Shown piece after piece: positions 1 through 9,170 of a stretch of 64,000 nt of DNA; the stretch's first letter is position 1; every line of letters starts with the position of its first letter. The notes under the pieces are model-generated. The model saw nothing but the letters and a program-made list of their open reading frames with translations, had not been told where the DNA came from and made no database searches. The stretch is from positions 62,001-126,000 of the forward strand of contig CAWIDT010000001.1 of assembly GCA_963834945.1 (NCBI GenBank), written 5' to 3'. Source of the DNA: R-RK-3 sp963834945. GTDB lineage: Bacteria > Pseudomonadota > Alphaproteobacteria > Rhizobiales > Rhodomicrobiaceae. Position numbers and translations under genes: made by a program.

Positions 1-208
1 GGATGAAGGCCATATAGATCTCGCCCGCCCAGCGCAGCGGGGCATTGGATGAGAGCTTCGCGCCGGCCAGCAGCAGGCCGAGGGTCAGTCCGAGCACCAG
101 GGCGCAAACGGCGAGTTCCAGCGTGACCAGGCTGCCCCGGAACAACTCGTCGCCCCAGCCTTGATCGCCCCAGGCCAGCAGGCCGATGTTCGAAGCCGCG
201 AAAATCAT
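1..208 (-). CDS. Amino-acid ABC transporter permease (partial, N-terminal part)
   Basis: The translation from an ATG at 208 gives an N-terminus with the motif GSLVTLELAVCALVLGLTLG, which is the first membrane segment and start of the transmembrane domain of HisM/HisQ/GlnP-type permeases. The gene runs off the window edge, so the EAA loop is not visible. It lies about 100 bases downstream of the binding-protein gene on the same strand and is preceded by the ATPase gene, so the three form one polar amino-acid uptake operon. Family assignment rests on about 69 residues plus context. Confidence 0.75.
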   Translation of the reverse strand, partial: MIFAASNIGLLAWGDQGWGDELFRGSLVTLELAVCALVLGLTLGLLLAGAKLSSNAPLRWAGEIYMAFI

Positions 209-312
209 CGCGCCGCTCGCTTCATCGCCGCGCCTTCATTCCACGGCGATGCGCCGCGCGGGAGAAAACCCCGCACGGCGTGTCTGGACTCCTGGCCGGC
301 CCGCATGGCCGA

Positions 313-1068
313 TCAGTAGATGTCGAAGGGAAAATATTTGGCGTTGAGCTTGGCGTAGGTGCCGTCGGCGCGGATGGCTTTTAACGCGGTGTTGAAGCTT
401 TCCCGCAGCTTGTCATCGCCTTTGCGAACCGCAATGCCGATCTTATCGTTGAGGTCGATCTTGTCGCCGACGAATTCGAAGCCGGGCTTGTCCTTCAGCC
501 AGTCGAACGCCGGGTAGACGTCGGAGACCAGCGCGTCGAGGCGTCCGGCTTCCAGATCGCTATAGGCGGCGGTCTGGGTGTCGTACAGTTTCACCGTGGA
601 GCGGCGGCCAAGCTTGTCTTCCGTCCAAGTGGAGGCAACCGTCGACCGCTGCGCTCCGACGGTCTTGCCCAAAAGCCCATCGGCTCCGGTTATGCCCGAG
701 CCCTTCTTGGCGACGATGCGCAGGTAGTTGGAATAATAGGGGGTGCTGAAATCGACCTTCTCCTTGCGCTCGTCCGTGATCGACATCGACGCGATGATGG
801 CGTCATATTTCTTTGCGTCGAGGCCCGGGATGATGCCGTCCCAATCCTGTGCCACGATCTCGCATTTCGCCTTCATCTGGTCGCACAGCGCCTTGGCGAT
901 ATCGACGTCGAAGCCGACAAGTTCGCCGCTTGCATCCTTGCCGTTGAAGGGCGGGTAGGCGCCTTCGGTCGCGATCTTGATCGTATCCTCCGCTCGCGCC
1001 ACGCTGGCGACGGCCATGAGGCCGGCGGCAAGCAAAGACGCGAAAACAAGTGCTTTGGCAATGCGCAT
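313..1068 (-). CDS. Periplasmic basic/polar amino-acid-binding protein of an ABC importer
   Basis: This is a periplasmic solute-binding protein (SBP_bac_3, ArgT/HisJ type) that delivers an amino acid to the neighbouring permease. From the chosen ATG at 1068 (MRIAKALVF) there is a clean signal peptide ending near ASVARA. The mature protein follows with the family motif YPPFNGKDASGELVGFDVDI, then AIIASMSITDERKEKVDFS and YYSN, which line the ligand site in this family. An upstream in-frame ATG at 1119 would put a charged tail before the signal peptide, so it is less likely. Length (251 aa) is normal. Lysine, arginine, ornithine or histidine are the likely ligands, but the sequence does not decide which. 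Confidence 0.9.
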   Translation of the reverse strand: MRIAKALVFASLLAAGLMAVASVARAEDTIKIATEGAYPPFNGKDASGELVGFDVDIAKALCDQMKAKCEIVAQDWDGIIPGLDAKKYDAIIASMSITDERKEKVDFSTPYYSNYLRIVAKKGSGITGADGLLGKTVGAQRSTVASTWTEDKLGRRSTVKLYDTQTAAYSDLEAGRLDALVSDVYPAFDWLKDKPGFEFVGDKIDLNDKIGIAVRKGDDKLRESFNTALKAIRADGTYAKLNAKYFPFDIY

Positions 1069-1121
1069 GGAAAAACCCTTTCTAGGATGGGAATGGTCGG
1101 AATGGACGATGCTATGCATGT

Positions 1122-1928
1122 TTACGGCCGGATGTTGGACAGGAATTTCTGACAGGGCTCGGTCTGGGGCGAGTGAAACAGCTCGCCGGGCGTGCCCGCT
1201 TCCGCGATCCGCCCTTGATGCAAAAAGATAACCTTATTCGAGACCTCGCGCACGAAACTCATTTCATGGCTGACGACCAGCATCGTCCTCCCCTCCACCG
1301 CAAGATCGCGCATGACCTTGAGCACCTCGCCGACGAGTTCGGGATCGAGCGCTGAGGTCGGCTCGTCGAACAGCAGGATTTTCGGCTCCATGCACAATGC
1401 GCGGGCGATGGCGGCGCGCTGCTGCTGCCCGCCCGAGAGCTGGGACGGATAGGCATTGCGCTTTTCCGCGATGCCGACGCGCTCCAGCAGCGCTTCGGCC
1501 TTGGCGCGGGTCTCCGCCTTGGGGGCGTTCAGCACCTGCACCGGGCCTTCCATGATGTTCTCCAGGATGGTCTTGTGCGACCACAGATTGAAATTCTGGA
1601 ACACCATGGAAAGCCGCGCCCTGAGCAGACGTACGGCTTTTTCATCCATGATGCGGCGCGGCCTGCCGGTGGCGTCGGACAGGGGCATCCGGACGCCATC
1701 GATCCAGATGTCGCCCCGGTCGGGAATGGCGAGCAGGTTAATACAGCGCAGCAGCGTGCTCTTGCCCGAGCCGGACGCGCCGATCAGCGACACGACCTCA
1801 TGTTGCGAGGCTTCGAGCGAAACGCCCTTCAGGACTTCGAGATCAAGGAAACGCTTGTAGATCTGCTGCACGCTCAAATAGGCCAGGCGGGGATCGGCTG
1901 GAGAGGATGGCTCCGCGTCTAAACCCAT
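1122..1928 (-). CDS. Amino-acid ABC transporter ATP-binding protein (HisP/ArtP type)
   Basis: This is the cytoplasmic ATPase of the same importer. Walker A (GASGSGKST), Q-loop (MVFQNFNLWSHKT), signature (LSGGQQQRAAIARAL), Walker B with D-loop (ILLFDEPTSALDPE) and H-loop (VSHEM) are all present in order. The start at 1928 (MGLDAEPSS) was chosen because residues upstream of it have no counterpart in the family. It is the first gene of the operon: ATPase, binding protein, permease, with 53 bases between this gene and the next. The FNLW and HKT residues after the Q-loop are typical of polar amino-acid uptake systems. Confidence 0.93.
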   Translation of the reverse strand: MGLDAEPSSPADPRLAYLSVQQIYKRFLDLEVLKGVSLEASQHEVVSLIGASGSGKSTLLRCINLLAIPDRGDIWIDGVRMPLSDATGRPRRIMDEKAVRLLRARLSMVFQNFNLWSHKTILENIMEGPVQVLNAPKAETRAKAEALLERVGIAEKRNAYPSQLSGGQQQRAAIARALCMEPKILLFDEPTSALDPELVGEVLKVMRDLAVEGRTMLVVSHEMSFVREVSNKVIFLHQGRIAEAGTPGELFHSPQTEPCQKFLSNIRP

Positions 1929-2038
1929 GGTCGGCCCTCGGCGACTTCGTTTCGCAATGCAATATCGTGCCCCCGACGCTAGCGTCATTCCCCCCTCGCC
2001 CGCAAGTCCTTAGAAAGCCGTGCTACGGATGGCGGGCG

Positions 2039-2662
2039 CTATCGCAGCGAATGTGCCAGGGCGGCCAATCGCGCCGCGATCAGCCACATGACCGCCGCGA
2101 CAAACAGGTCGAACATCCGCCAGGCGGCGGGCTTGCGGAACAGCGGCGCCAGCGCGCGTCCGCCATAGCCGAGCCCGAAGAACCAGGAAAAGCTTGCCGC
2201 GATCACGCCGGCAACGAACCAGATCTGCTGCCCCGCCGGATAGCTGGCGGAAATGCCGCCGAGCAGCACCACCGTATCCAGATAGACATGCGGATTGAGC
2301 CAGCTCACCGCCGCGACGGTAAGCAGTGCGCCGCGCAAGCCTGTAGGGCCTTGTTCCGCCGCGATCAGCGCGGCTGGGGCAAGCGCACGGCGGAAGGCCT
2401 GCACGCCATACCAGAACAGGAAAGCCGCGCCCGCCAGGGCGATGATCAGCAGGCAGGCGCGGGACCCCTTGATCAGCGCCCCGAGGCCAACCGCCCCGGC
2501 AATGACGAGGACCGCGTCGGTCAGGGCGCAGAACAGCACCACCGGCAGGACGTGGCGGCGCATCAGCGCCTGCCGCAAGACGAAAATGTTCTGCGCGCCG
2601 ATCGCAACGATAAGGCTCGCGCCCAGGCCGAACCCTTCCGCGGCGACGAGATAATTCTGCAT
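2039..2662 (-). CDS. LysE/ArgO family amino-acid exporter
   Basis: This is an inner-membrane exporter of the LysE superfamily, with about six hydrophobic segments. The N-terminal motif GFGLGASLIVAIGAQNIFVL is the family hallmark (GAQN-FVLRQ), shared with LysE and ArgO, which export lysine and arginine. The start at 2662 (MQNYLV) has an AAGGGA ribosome site about 10 bases upstream, so the 11-residue longer start at 2695 is less likely. It is read in the same direction as, and just upstream of, the amino-acid importer operon, so uptake and overflow of the same amino-acid class may be encoded side by side. No LysG/ArgP regulator is present nearby. Confidence 0.88.
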   Translation of the reverse strand: MQNYLVAAEGFGLGASLIVAIGAQNIFVLRQALMRRHVLPVVLFCALTDAVLVIAGAVGLGALIKGSRACLLIIALAGAAFLFWYGVQAFRRALAPAALIAAEQGPTGLRGALLTVAAVSWLNPHVYLDTVVLLGGISASYPAGQQIWFVAGVIAASFSWFFGLGYGGRALAPLFRKPAAWRMFDLFVAAVMWLIAARLAALAHSLR

Positions 2663-2778
2663 CAATGCGGCATCCCTTCCCATTCCGGCAGACATCTCTG
2701 CGGCTAAAAACCGGGAATGGGAAGCCCAGTGGTGTGACGGCGCGCGGCAGAGAGCGGCACCGGCTCAGATGGACAGCG

Positions 2779-3372
2779 TCAGCGGACGGCCTTGGTCAGC
2801 AACATCCAACTGCGGCCCTCATTCTCCCAGCCGTCCTTTACCTTCAGACGCTCGCCGGCTTCGTTGTAGCCGCATCGCATATAGAGCCTGCGCGCAGCAT
2901 GATTGGCATCCGACACGATGATGCTGAGGCCGGTCCTGCCGTTCTGACGCGCCAGATCCTCGGCAATCTGCAAAAGCCGGGTGCCGAGGCCCTTGCCCCG
3001 ATGCTCGGGATAGGTGGCCAGCACGTTGACATACCAAGTGCCGGGCGCCAGATTTTCCAGCTCCTGCAACGGCACGAAGATGGGCGGCATGGCGTGATAA
3101 TCGATCGGCTCCGGCTCGTCCGGCTGCCCATAGCTGATGAGACAGGCCGCGCATGCGCCGTCGATCTCGGCGACGACGGCGTTGCGATAGGAAAATGCGC
3201 CGGTGTCGCGCTCCGCCCGGCGGCGGCCGTGCTCCCAGGCGGTTTCGCCAGGGTCCTTCATGCGCTCCCACAGATAGAGCGGCAACCCTTTCCCGGCAAA
3301 ATTAACCAGATCCGTGAGCGCGACCGCATCCGCCGGCTTTCCGGGCCTGAAGGGGGATTGCAAATCGATCAT
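2779..3372 (-). CDS. GNAT family N-acetyltransferase
   Basis: This is a 197-aa acetyltransferase of the GNAT fold, which moves the acetyl group of acetyl-CoA to an amine. The acetyl-CoA-binding motif A is clear (VLATYPEHRGKGLGTRLLQI, with R/Q-x-x-G-x-G/A as RGKGLG), followed by motif B with DANHAARRLYMRCGY. The N-terminal half (LPLYLWERMKDPGETAWEHG) resembles a group of proteobacterial GNAT proteins of unknown substrate. It stands alone between the LysE-type gene and the divergent glutathione transferase, so context gives no substrate. Confidence 0.85.
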   Translation of the reverse strand: MIDLQSPFRPGKPADAVALTDLVNFAGKGLPLYLWERMKDPGETAWEHGRRRAERDTGAFSYRNAVVAEIDGACAACLISYGQPDEPEPIDYHAMPPIFVPLQELENLAPGTWYVNVLATYPEHRGKGLGTRLLQIAEDLARQNGRTGLSIIVSDANHAARRLYMRCGYNEAGERLKVKDGWENEGRSWMLLTKAVR

Positions 3373-3585
3373 CTCTGCGTCTCCTCATGGGGCGCATCCG
3401 CCGTCGCACGCCGACGCGACGGTGCGCCGGATCGGAAGGTATAACTCGCACCGCCAAGCTCCAGGCGTAGAACACCGCCGCCAGCATCGCAGCGGAGCCC
3501 TTCTCGCCGACGCCGCAGCATGGCGCGCGAGCCGCACCGATGCTAGGCTTCGCGGCAACGATCACCACCCAAGGGAAGCACACCC

Positions 3586-4233
3586 ATGGCCGAGTTCAAG
3601 CTGCATTGTTTCGCGCAATCGGGAAATGCCTATAAGGCGGCGCTGATGCTGGCGTTGTGCGGTGCCGATTGGGAGGCTGTCCCGGTCGATTTCTTCAACG
3701 GGCAGACGCGCGATCCGGCGTGGCGTGAGGCGGTGAACGAGATGGGCGAGGCACCCGTGCTCGAGCATGGAGGCTTACGGCTGACGCAGTCCGGCGTGAT
3801 CCTGACCTACCTGTCGCGCTATTTCGGTCAATTCGGGCCGGAGAATCCGGAAGAAGAGCTGGACGTGCTGCGCTGGATGTTTTTCGACAACCACAAATTC
3901 ACCAGCTATCAAGCGACCTACCGCTCCCTGAACGTGCTCGCGCCGCAAACGCCCGATCCAGCGGTGCTGGCGTTCCTGAGGGGGCGCGCCGATGCCGCTT
4001 ACGGCATCCTGGACAAGCGTCTGGCATCGCATGATTTTGCCGCCTGCGGTCGCTTCACCATCGCCGATCTGTCGCTCGCGGGATATGTGTTCTTTCCGCC
4101 CGAGGAGATGGGCTTCGACATCAAGGAAACCTATCCTCACATCGATGCCTGGCGGGAGCGGATCAAAGCGATGCCGGGCTGGGCGGACCCTTACGAGCTG
4201 ATGCCCGGCAAGCGCTTCATGGCGAAGCGCTGA
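3586..4233 (+). CDS. Glutathione S-transferase family protein
   Basis: This 215-aa protein has an N-terminal thioredoxin-like domain (about 1-78) and a C-terminal helical domain, the normal GST size. FAQSGNAYKAALML carries the position of the catalytic Ser/Tyr near residue 12. GEAPVLEHGGLRLTQSGVIL is the cis-Pro plus Gln-Ser glutathione-binding segment, and FTIADLSLAGY is the N-capping box of the C-terminal domain. A ribosome site (AAGGGA) lies 8 bases upstream of the ATG. It would conjugate or reduce electrophiles in the cytoplasm. The substrate is unknown. Confidence 0.88.
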   Translation: MAEFKLHCFAQSGNAYKAALMLALCGADWEAVPVDFFNGQTRDPAWREAVNEMGEAPVLEHGGLRLTQSGVILTYLSRYFGQFGPENPEEELDVLRWMFFDNHKFTSYQATYRSLNVLAPQTPDPAVLAFLRGRADAAYGILDKRLASHDFAACGRFTIADLSLAGYVFFPPEEMGFDIKETYPHIDAWRERIKAMPGWADPYELMPGKRFMAKR

Positions 4234-4322
4234 GACCGTTTACGCTCCTCGAACGTTGTCCGATGCGAGCCAGGTCTTCAGCGCGACCAGACGGGCCGCA
4301 ATAGGCACAAGGGACCAAGTGT

Positions 4323-5069
4323 ATGGACTATTTCACCATGGCGTGGCCGGCGGTCACGGCTGCTTTCCTGGCCTCCTTCGTCGAGGTGGTTGAAGCCTTC
4401 ACAATCGTCCTCGCGGTCGGCACCTTTCAGGGCTGGCGGCCTGCGCTGCTAGGAACCTTTGCCGGGCTCGCGCTGCTCGCCTCACTGGTGCTTGTGCTTG
4501 GTCCATTGCTGGGCTCAATACCGATCCACGGGCTGCAATTCGTGGTGGGCGTGTTACTGCTGCTGTTCGGCATGCGCTGGCTTCGAAAAGCCATTCTGCG
4601 CGCGGCGGGGATCATTGCGCTTCATGACGAACTTGCAGAGTTTGCCGGCGAGACGGCTAATCTCCGGGGGGACGCGCGGCGGCACGAACGCCGCTTCGAG
4701 TGGATCGCCGGCATCACCGCTTTCAAGGCCGTCGTCCTCGAAGGCATTGAGGTCGTTTTCATCGTGATCGCGGTTGGAGCCGGGCGCGGCCTGCTCTGGC
4801 CCGCGAGCCTGGGTGCCCTCGCCGCATGTGTGATCGTCCTGGTCATCGGCCTTATTGTCCATAAGCCGTTGTCGCGGGTTCCAGAGAATACACTGAAATT
4901 CGGCGTCGGCGTCATGCTTAGCGCATTCGGGGTCTACTGGACCGGTGAGGGCCTTGGTATCGCTTGGCCGGGACGCGATCTCGCCATCGTGGCATTTGCA
5001 GCCATATTTCTGGGCGTCGGCCTCGGGCTTGCGGCGCTCCTGCGCCGTCCGGCGATGGAGCGCGCATAA
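4323..5069 (+). CDS. Polytopic membrane protein, COG4280-like, with two repeated acidic helices
   Basis: This 248-aa protein has about six to seven hydrophobic helices. Two of them carry related acidic motifs: SFVEVVEAFTIVLAVG near residues 18-33 and LEGIEVVFIVIAVGAG near 140-155. They look like an internal duplication with the pattern E-x-(I/V)-E followed by a hydrophobic stretch and AVG. This matches a conserved uncharacterised family (COG4280). The paired glutamates in membrane helices are reminiscent of metal-ion transporters, but that is inference. The loop between the halves is long and charged. Its stop codon overlaps the start of the next small gene, so the two are translationally coupled. 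Confidence 0.7.
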   Translation: MDYFTMAWPAVTAAFLASFVEVVEAFTIVLAVGTFQGWRPALLGTFAGLALLASLVLVLGPLLGSIPIHGLQFVVGVLLLLFGMRWLRKAILRAAGIIALHDELAEFAGETANLRGDARRHERRFEWIAGITAFKAVVLEGIEVVFIVIAVGAGRGLLWPASLGALAACVIVLVIGLIVHKPLSRVPENTLKFGVGVMLSAFGVYWTGEGLGIAWPGRDLAIVAFAAIFLGVGLGLAALLRRPAMERA

Positions 5070-5281
5070 TGACGGAGGTCTTTCGCAGCCTGATCGGCCT
5101 GTTCATCGACGACGAGTTCATGGCGATCGCCGTGCTAGCCGTGGTCGCCTCGGTGGCCCTTCTGGTCCTTGGATTTGGCGTTGATCCCTTGGTCGCCGGC
5201 GCGCTGCTCCTCGCGGGAAATGTCGTTGTGCTGGTCATCAGCGCGCTGCGGACAGCCCTTCGAAAGGGGCAATCCTCCTGA
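5069..5281 (+). CDS. Small membrane protein coupled to the COG4280-like gene
   Basis: This is a 70-aa protein starting MTEVFRSLIGLFIDDEF with two hydrophobic segments (about 18-36 and 38-58) and a basic C-terminal tail. The ATG at 5069 overlaps the TAA of the upstream gene by one base (TAATG), which strongly argues that it is real and co-expressed. It has no recognisable domain. A role as an accessory subunit of the upstream membrane protein is the simplest idea, but it is only inference. Confidence 0.65.
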   Translation: MTEVFRSLIGLFIDDEFMAIAVLAVVASVALLVLGFGVDPLVAGALLLAGNVVVLVISALRTALRKGQSS

Positions 5282-5413
5282 CTTGCGTCGCCAGCGCTGG
5301 CAAAGAGCGGACGGCGGCATATCAGAGGCGGCGGATCTGCTCCGGCGTCAGCTTCGGCGGTCCGGCACCGGCCGCTTGCCAGCCGCGCGATCGCGCCTCG
5401 CAGATCATCGACT

Positions 5414-6301
5414 TCAGGCTCTGACGCGCGGTGCGATCTGCACCAGCAGCGACGCCGCAAACAGCAGCGCGGCGCCGAGCCATCCGATCGGCGGCAGCCG
5501 CTCACCCAGCAGCAGCGCGCCAGCGAGCGCGGCGAAAAGCGTTTCCATGCTGATAAGCACGGTGGCCTCGGCTGCGGGCGTGTGCTTCATCGCCATCGCC
5601 AGCAGCGTGAAGGTCAGCGCGCTCGACAGAACCCCTACATAGAGGATCGACCCTGCGGCCATGGCCAGCGCCTCCGCCGAAATCGGTTCCCACAGGAGGG
5701 CGGCCATCAAGGCAATCGCCGCCACCGTCAGAAACTGGACGCAGGTATAAGTCATCGGCACGCCGAAGCGCGGCGACCGGCTGGTCACGACGATGTGGAT
5801 GGCCCAAAAGAAGGCGCAGATGGCGACCAGCACGTCCCCCCGCGAGAAGCCGCCGACCGTGCCGCCACCCAATGCCCAGGTGCCCGCGAAAGCCAGCGCG
5901 CCTGCCGTCCACGCAACCAGGCTCGGCGCGCGCCGCCCGGTCAGCCAGATGATGAAGGGCGTGATGACGACATAGAGGCCGGTCAGGAACCCGGCATTGG
6001 ACACCGTCGCCGTCAGAAGGCCTACCTGCTGGAAGGCGGCACCGAGGAAAAATGCCACGCCGCCCATCAGGGCCAGCTTGACGAGGCCGCGTCCGTCGAA
6101 CGGAGCGCCATCAGCCTGGCTGCGGCGGCGCCTGAGTTCAAGCAGTGCCAGCGGCGCCAGCGCGAGCGAGGCAACGGACGCCCGCGCGGCAATGAACAGG
6201 AACGGCCCGACATAGCTCATCGCCGACTTCTGGAAGTAAAAGGCGAGCCCCCAGATGCCGGCGGCAAACAGCAGCAGAAGATCGGCTGTGACACGGTTCA
6301 T
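5414..6301 (-). CDS. EamA/DMT family transporter
   Basis: This is a 295-aa inner-membrane protein with ten hydrophobic helices arranged as two EamA repeats. The first repeat starts with LLLFAAGIWGLAFYFQKSAM, and the second repeat follows FSRGDVLVAICAFFWAIHIV. The last helices contain the usual EamA signature (AAEATVLISMETLFAALAGA, then LLGERLPPIGWLGAAL). These are typical of drug/metabolite transporters of the RhaT/YdcZ type. Substrate is unknown. It ends 8 bases before the PanE-like gene and is read in the same direction upstream of no other obvious partner. Confidence 0.88.
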   Translation of the reverse strand: MNRVTADLLLLFAAGIWGLAFYFQKSAMSYVGPFLFIAARASVASLALAPLALLELRRRRSQADGAPFDGRGLVKLALMGGVAFFLGAAFQQVGLLTATVSNAGFLTGLYVVITPFIIWLTGRRAPSLVAWTAGALAFAGTWALGGGTVGGFSRGDVLVAICAFFWAIHIVVTSRSPRFGVPMTYTCVQFLTVAAIALMAALLWEPISAEALAMAAGSILYVGVLSSALTFTLLAMAMKHTPAAEATVLISMETLFAALAGALLLGERLPPIGWLGAALLFAASLLVQIAPRVRA

Positions 6302-6308
6302 GGGGGCG

Positions 6309-7336
6309 CTATTGCCGCCTTACCTGCTTCGGCGAGAGCCTTGGCGATCCGGCGCCCGCCGCCTCCGCCTGCTTCACCAGGGCCGCGACACGCCGGGACA
6401 GTGGCACTTCGACGCCCTGGCTCTCCGCCAGACGCAGGACGGCGCCTTGCAGATAGTCCACTTCGGTCAGGCGGCGGCGGACGAAATCCTCCCACATGGA
6501 TGAGCGGGCCTCCGGGTCGATCTTCAGCATCCGCGCGGCGGCCATGCGGAACAGCACGTCCGGCAGGCGCAGAACGGTCGGCACATAGCCGAGCGGAACG
6601 GCTGTCGTCGCGACCGGCACGATGCCCGCGGCCTTCAGCACGGCCAGCCCCTCCACCATCTGGTCGGCGAAAAGGCGCCGCCATTCGCGGCTCTCCATTT
6701 GCTGGCGCAGCGGCAGGTCGGATAGCGCGTTCAGCGCATTGTTGAGGTTGAGCAGCAGCTTGCCCCATTGCACGCCGCTCATATTGACGCTCGCCTCGAC
6801 GTCCAGGCCGGGCACCGACAACAGCGCCAAAACGTCCGGCCGTCCAGCTTGAATGACCAGCTGCCCGGAAGTGGCGCGATGAAAGCGGCCCTCGCCCATA
6901 TGCACCACGTTGAAGCCCACCATCCCCGCCAGCACCTGCCGGCCGTCGATGCCCCGGCGCGCAGCGTTTCGGGGTTGTCGATGCCGTTCTGCAGGCTGAC
7001 AATCACGGTGTCAGGCGAGGTCTGCGCGGCGATTTCGCGGGCCATGTCCCCGGTCGCGCCGCTTTTCACCGTAACCAGCACGAGGCGGGCGTCGCGCAGT
7101 ACGGCGGGGTCGGCGCTCACGGTCAGGCGGGCGGCGGAGATCGGTTCGTCCAGGCCGGCCAGATCGGTGAGATGCAGGCCGTGCGATTGCAGTTCCTCGA
7201 CCATGCGCGGCCGGCCGAGAAAGCTCACCTTGCGCCCGGCGCGCAGCAGCAGACCGCCGATGAAGCAGCCGATGGTGCCCGCTCCCGCCACGACGACCGG
7301 CGCGTCGTCAGGCAGATAGAAGCCCACCGCGCCCAT
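6309..7336 (-). CDS. 2-dehydropantoate 2-reductase (PanE/ApbA family), frameshifted
   Basis: The N-terminal Rossmann domain is clear (VVVAGAGTIGCFIGGLLLRA, then LVLVTVKSGAT and VSLQNGIDNPE). The C-terminal ketopantoate-reductase domain continues in another frame from about 6950 (VLAGMVGFNVVHMGEG, SGVQWGKLLLNLNNALNALS). One indel between about 6935 and 6970 joins them into a normal 340-aa protein. The family reduces ketopantoate with NADPH in pantothenate synthesis, but distant members use other substrates, so panE is not asserted. Its ATG overlaps the stop of the upstream flavoprotein by one base, so the two form an operon. Confidence 0.82.
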
Positions 7337-8996
7337 CAGCGCACCGCCTCGGCGGCGGCCCGGCCCGCGATCCGGCCCGAGAAGATGCAACCGCCCAGAA
7401 ACGTGCCCTCCAGCGCGCGATAGCCATGCATGCCGCCGCCGCCGAAGCCAGCCACCTCGCCCGCCGCATAGACATTGGGCAGCGGCTCGCCGTCCGCCTT
7501 CAGCACCCGCGAGGACAGGTCGGTCTGCAAGCCGCCAAGGGTTTTCCGGGTCAGGATCCAGAGGCGGACGGCAATCAGCGGCCCGGCGGCCGGATCGAGC
7601 AGCCTGTGCGGCTTGGCGACACGAATGAGCCTGTCGCCGATATAGTTGCGGGCGCCACGGATCGCGGTGATCTGGGCATCCTTGGCGTAGCTGTTGCCGA
7701 TCTCGCGGTCGCGCGCCTCGATTTCGTAGCGAAGCACGGCCTCATCGAGCAGGGTCTTGCCGCTCAGCGCGTTCATCCGTTTCACCAGTTCGCCCAGCGT
7801 GTTCGCCGTGATGAAATCGGCGCCCTTCTTCTGGAACATTGCCACCGGGCTGACCGCCTTCGACCGGCCGCGCTGCAGCACCTGCCTGATGCTCTTGCCG
7901 GTCAGATCGGGGTTCTGCTCCGAACCGGACAGGCCGAATTTCCTTGCCGATGATGCGCTGATTGAGGATGAACCAGGAATAATCATGCCCGGTCGACATC
8001 AGATGCTGCAATGTGCCGAGCGTGTCGAAGCCGGGAAACAGCGGCACGGGCAGGCGCTTGCCGGTCGCGTCGAACCAGAGCGGTGACGGCCCCGGCAGGA
8101 TGCGGATGCCGTGGCGGCTCCAGATCGGCGCATAATTGGTGACGCCTTCCGTATAGTGCCACATGCGGTCGCGGTTGATGACGTTGCCGCCCGCCGCTTC
8201 GGCGATCTCCAGCATCCGGCCATCGACATAATCGGGCACGCCCGAGAGCATGAAGCTGGGCGGCTTGCCCAGACGCGCCGGCCAGTGTTTCCGCACCAGC
8301 GTCGTGATCGCCGCCGATGCCGCCCGAAGTCACGATCACGGCCTGCGCCTTCAGCGCGAATTCGCCGATGGCCGCGCGGGAGGTCGGCGCGCCGCGTTCG
8401 GCATCGCTTGGCTCCAGGATTTCGCCCGCGACGCCGTCGATCTGTCCGGCGCTGGCGGTCAGCTCATTGACGCGGTGGCGGAAGCGCAGCGAAATCCGTC
8501 CGGTTTTCTCGGCCTCGCGCAGGCGCCTGACGAAGGGCTCGATCAGCCCCGGCCCGGTGCCCCAGGTGATATGAAAGCGCGGCACCGAATTGCCGTGCCC
8601 GGTCGCCAGATAGCCGCCGCGCTCGGCCCAGCCGACCACCGGGAAGAACCGCACGCCTTGCGCGTGCAGCCAGGCGCGCTTCTCGCCGGCGGCGAAATCG
8701 ACATAGGCCTCGGCCCATTTGCGCGGCCAGGCATCCTCTTCGCGGTCGAAGGCAGCCGAGCCCATCCAATCCTGCAATGCGAGGTCGCGCGTGTCGCGGA
8801 TGCCGAGGCGACGCTGTTCGGGCGAATTGACGAAGAACAGCCCGCCGAAGGACCAGAAGGCCTGGCCGCCCAGCGATTGTTCCGGCTCCTGATCGAGGAG
8901 GATGACGCGGCGTCCGGCATCGGTCAGCTCGGCGGCGGCGACCAGCCCGGCCAACCCCGCGCCCACGACAATGACATCGGCCGCCTCGTCCGCCAT
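7336..8996 (-). CDS. FAD-binding dehydrogenase (fumarate reductase/KsdD-like flavoprotein, COG3573 type), frameshifted
   Basis: The N-terminus has a dinucleotide-binding motif (DVIVVGAGLAGLVAAAELTD) and the FAD-contacting LGGQAFWSFGGLFFV. The middle has YLATGHGNSVPRFHITWGTG, and the C-terminus ends with the second FAD motif (NVYAAGEVAGFGGGGMHGYR, ALEGTFLGGCIFSGRIAG). This matches the large uncharacterised flavoprotein dehydrogenase family related to 3-ketosteroid dehydrogenase and fumarate reductase. Reading requires two frame changes, near 8300 and near 7940. In between, one frame carries the continuous sequence MLEIAEAAGGNVINRDRMWH. Full length is about 550 aa, normal for the family. Substrate unknown. 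Confidence 0.83.
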
Positions 8997-9044
8997 CGCG
9001 CTTCCCCCCGGACATTGGGCGGCTTTTCCCGCCGGTTTCGTTGC

Positions 9045-9168
9045 CTAGATCATGATCGCTTTAAACGGAAACGATCATGATCTAGATTTCTTTGGTTTTG
9101 CACGATTTTCGGGAAAACCGGTATCCACCCGCCTTCGCGAGGACGTGCTTTTCCCGATCGTGCTCTAA
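9045..9168. repeat. Dispersed palindromic repeat, family A copy 1
   Basis: This is about 124 bases between the flavoprotein and the RND operon. It opens with a near-palindrome (GATCATGATCG..., repeated inverted about 20 bases later) and ends with a second inverted pair around GCACGATTTTCGGGAAAACC and GATCGTGCTC. The same arrangement recurs at 45772-45899 and 62520-62621. No coding potential. Confidence 0.8.
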
Positions 9169-9170
9169 GT

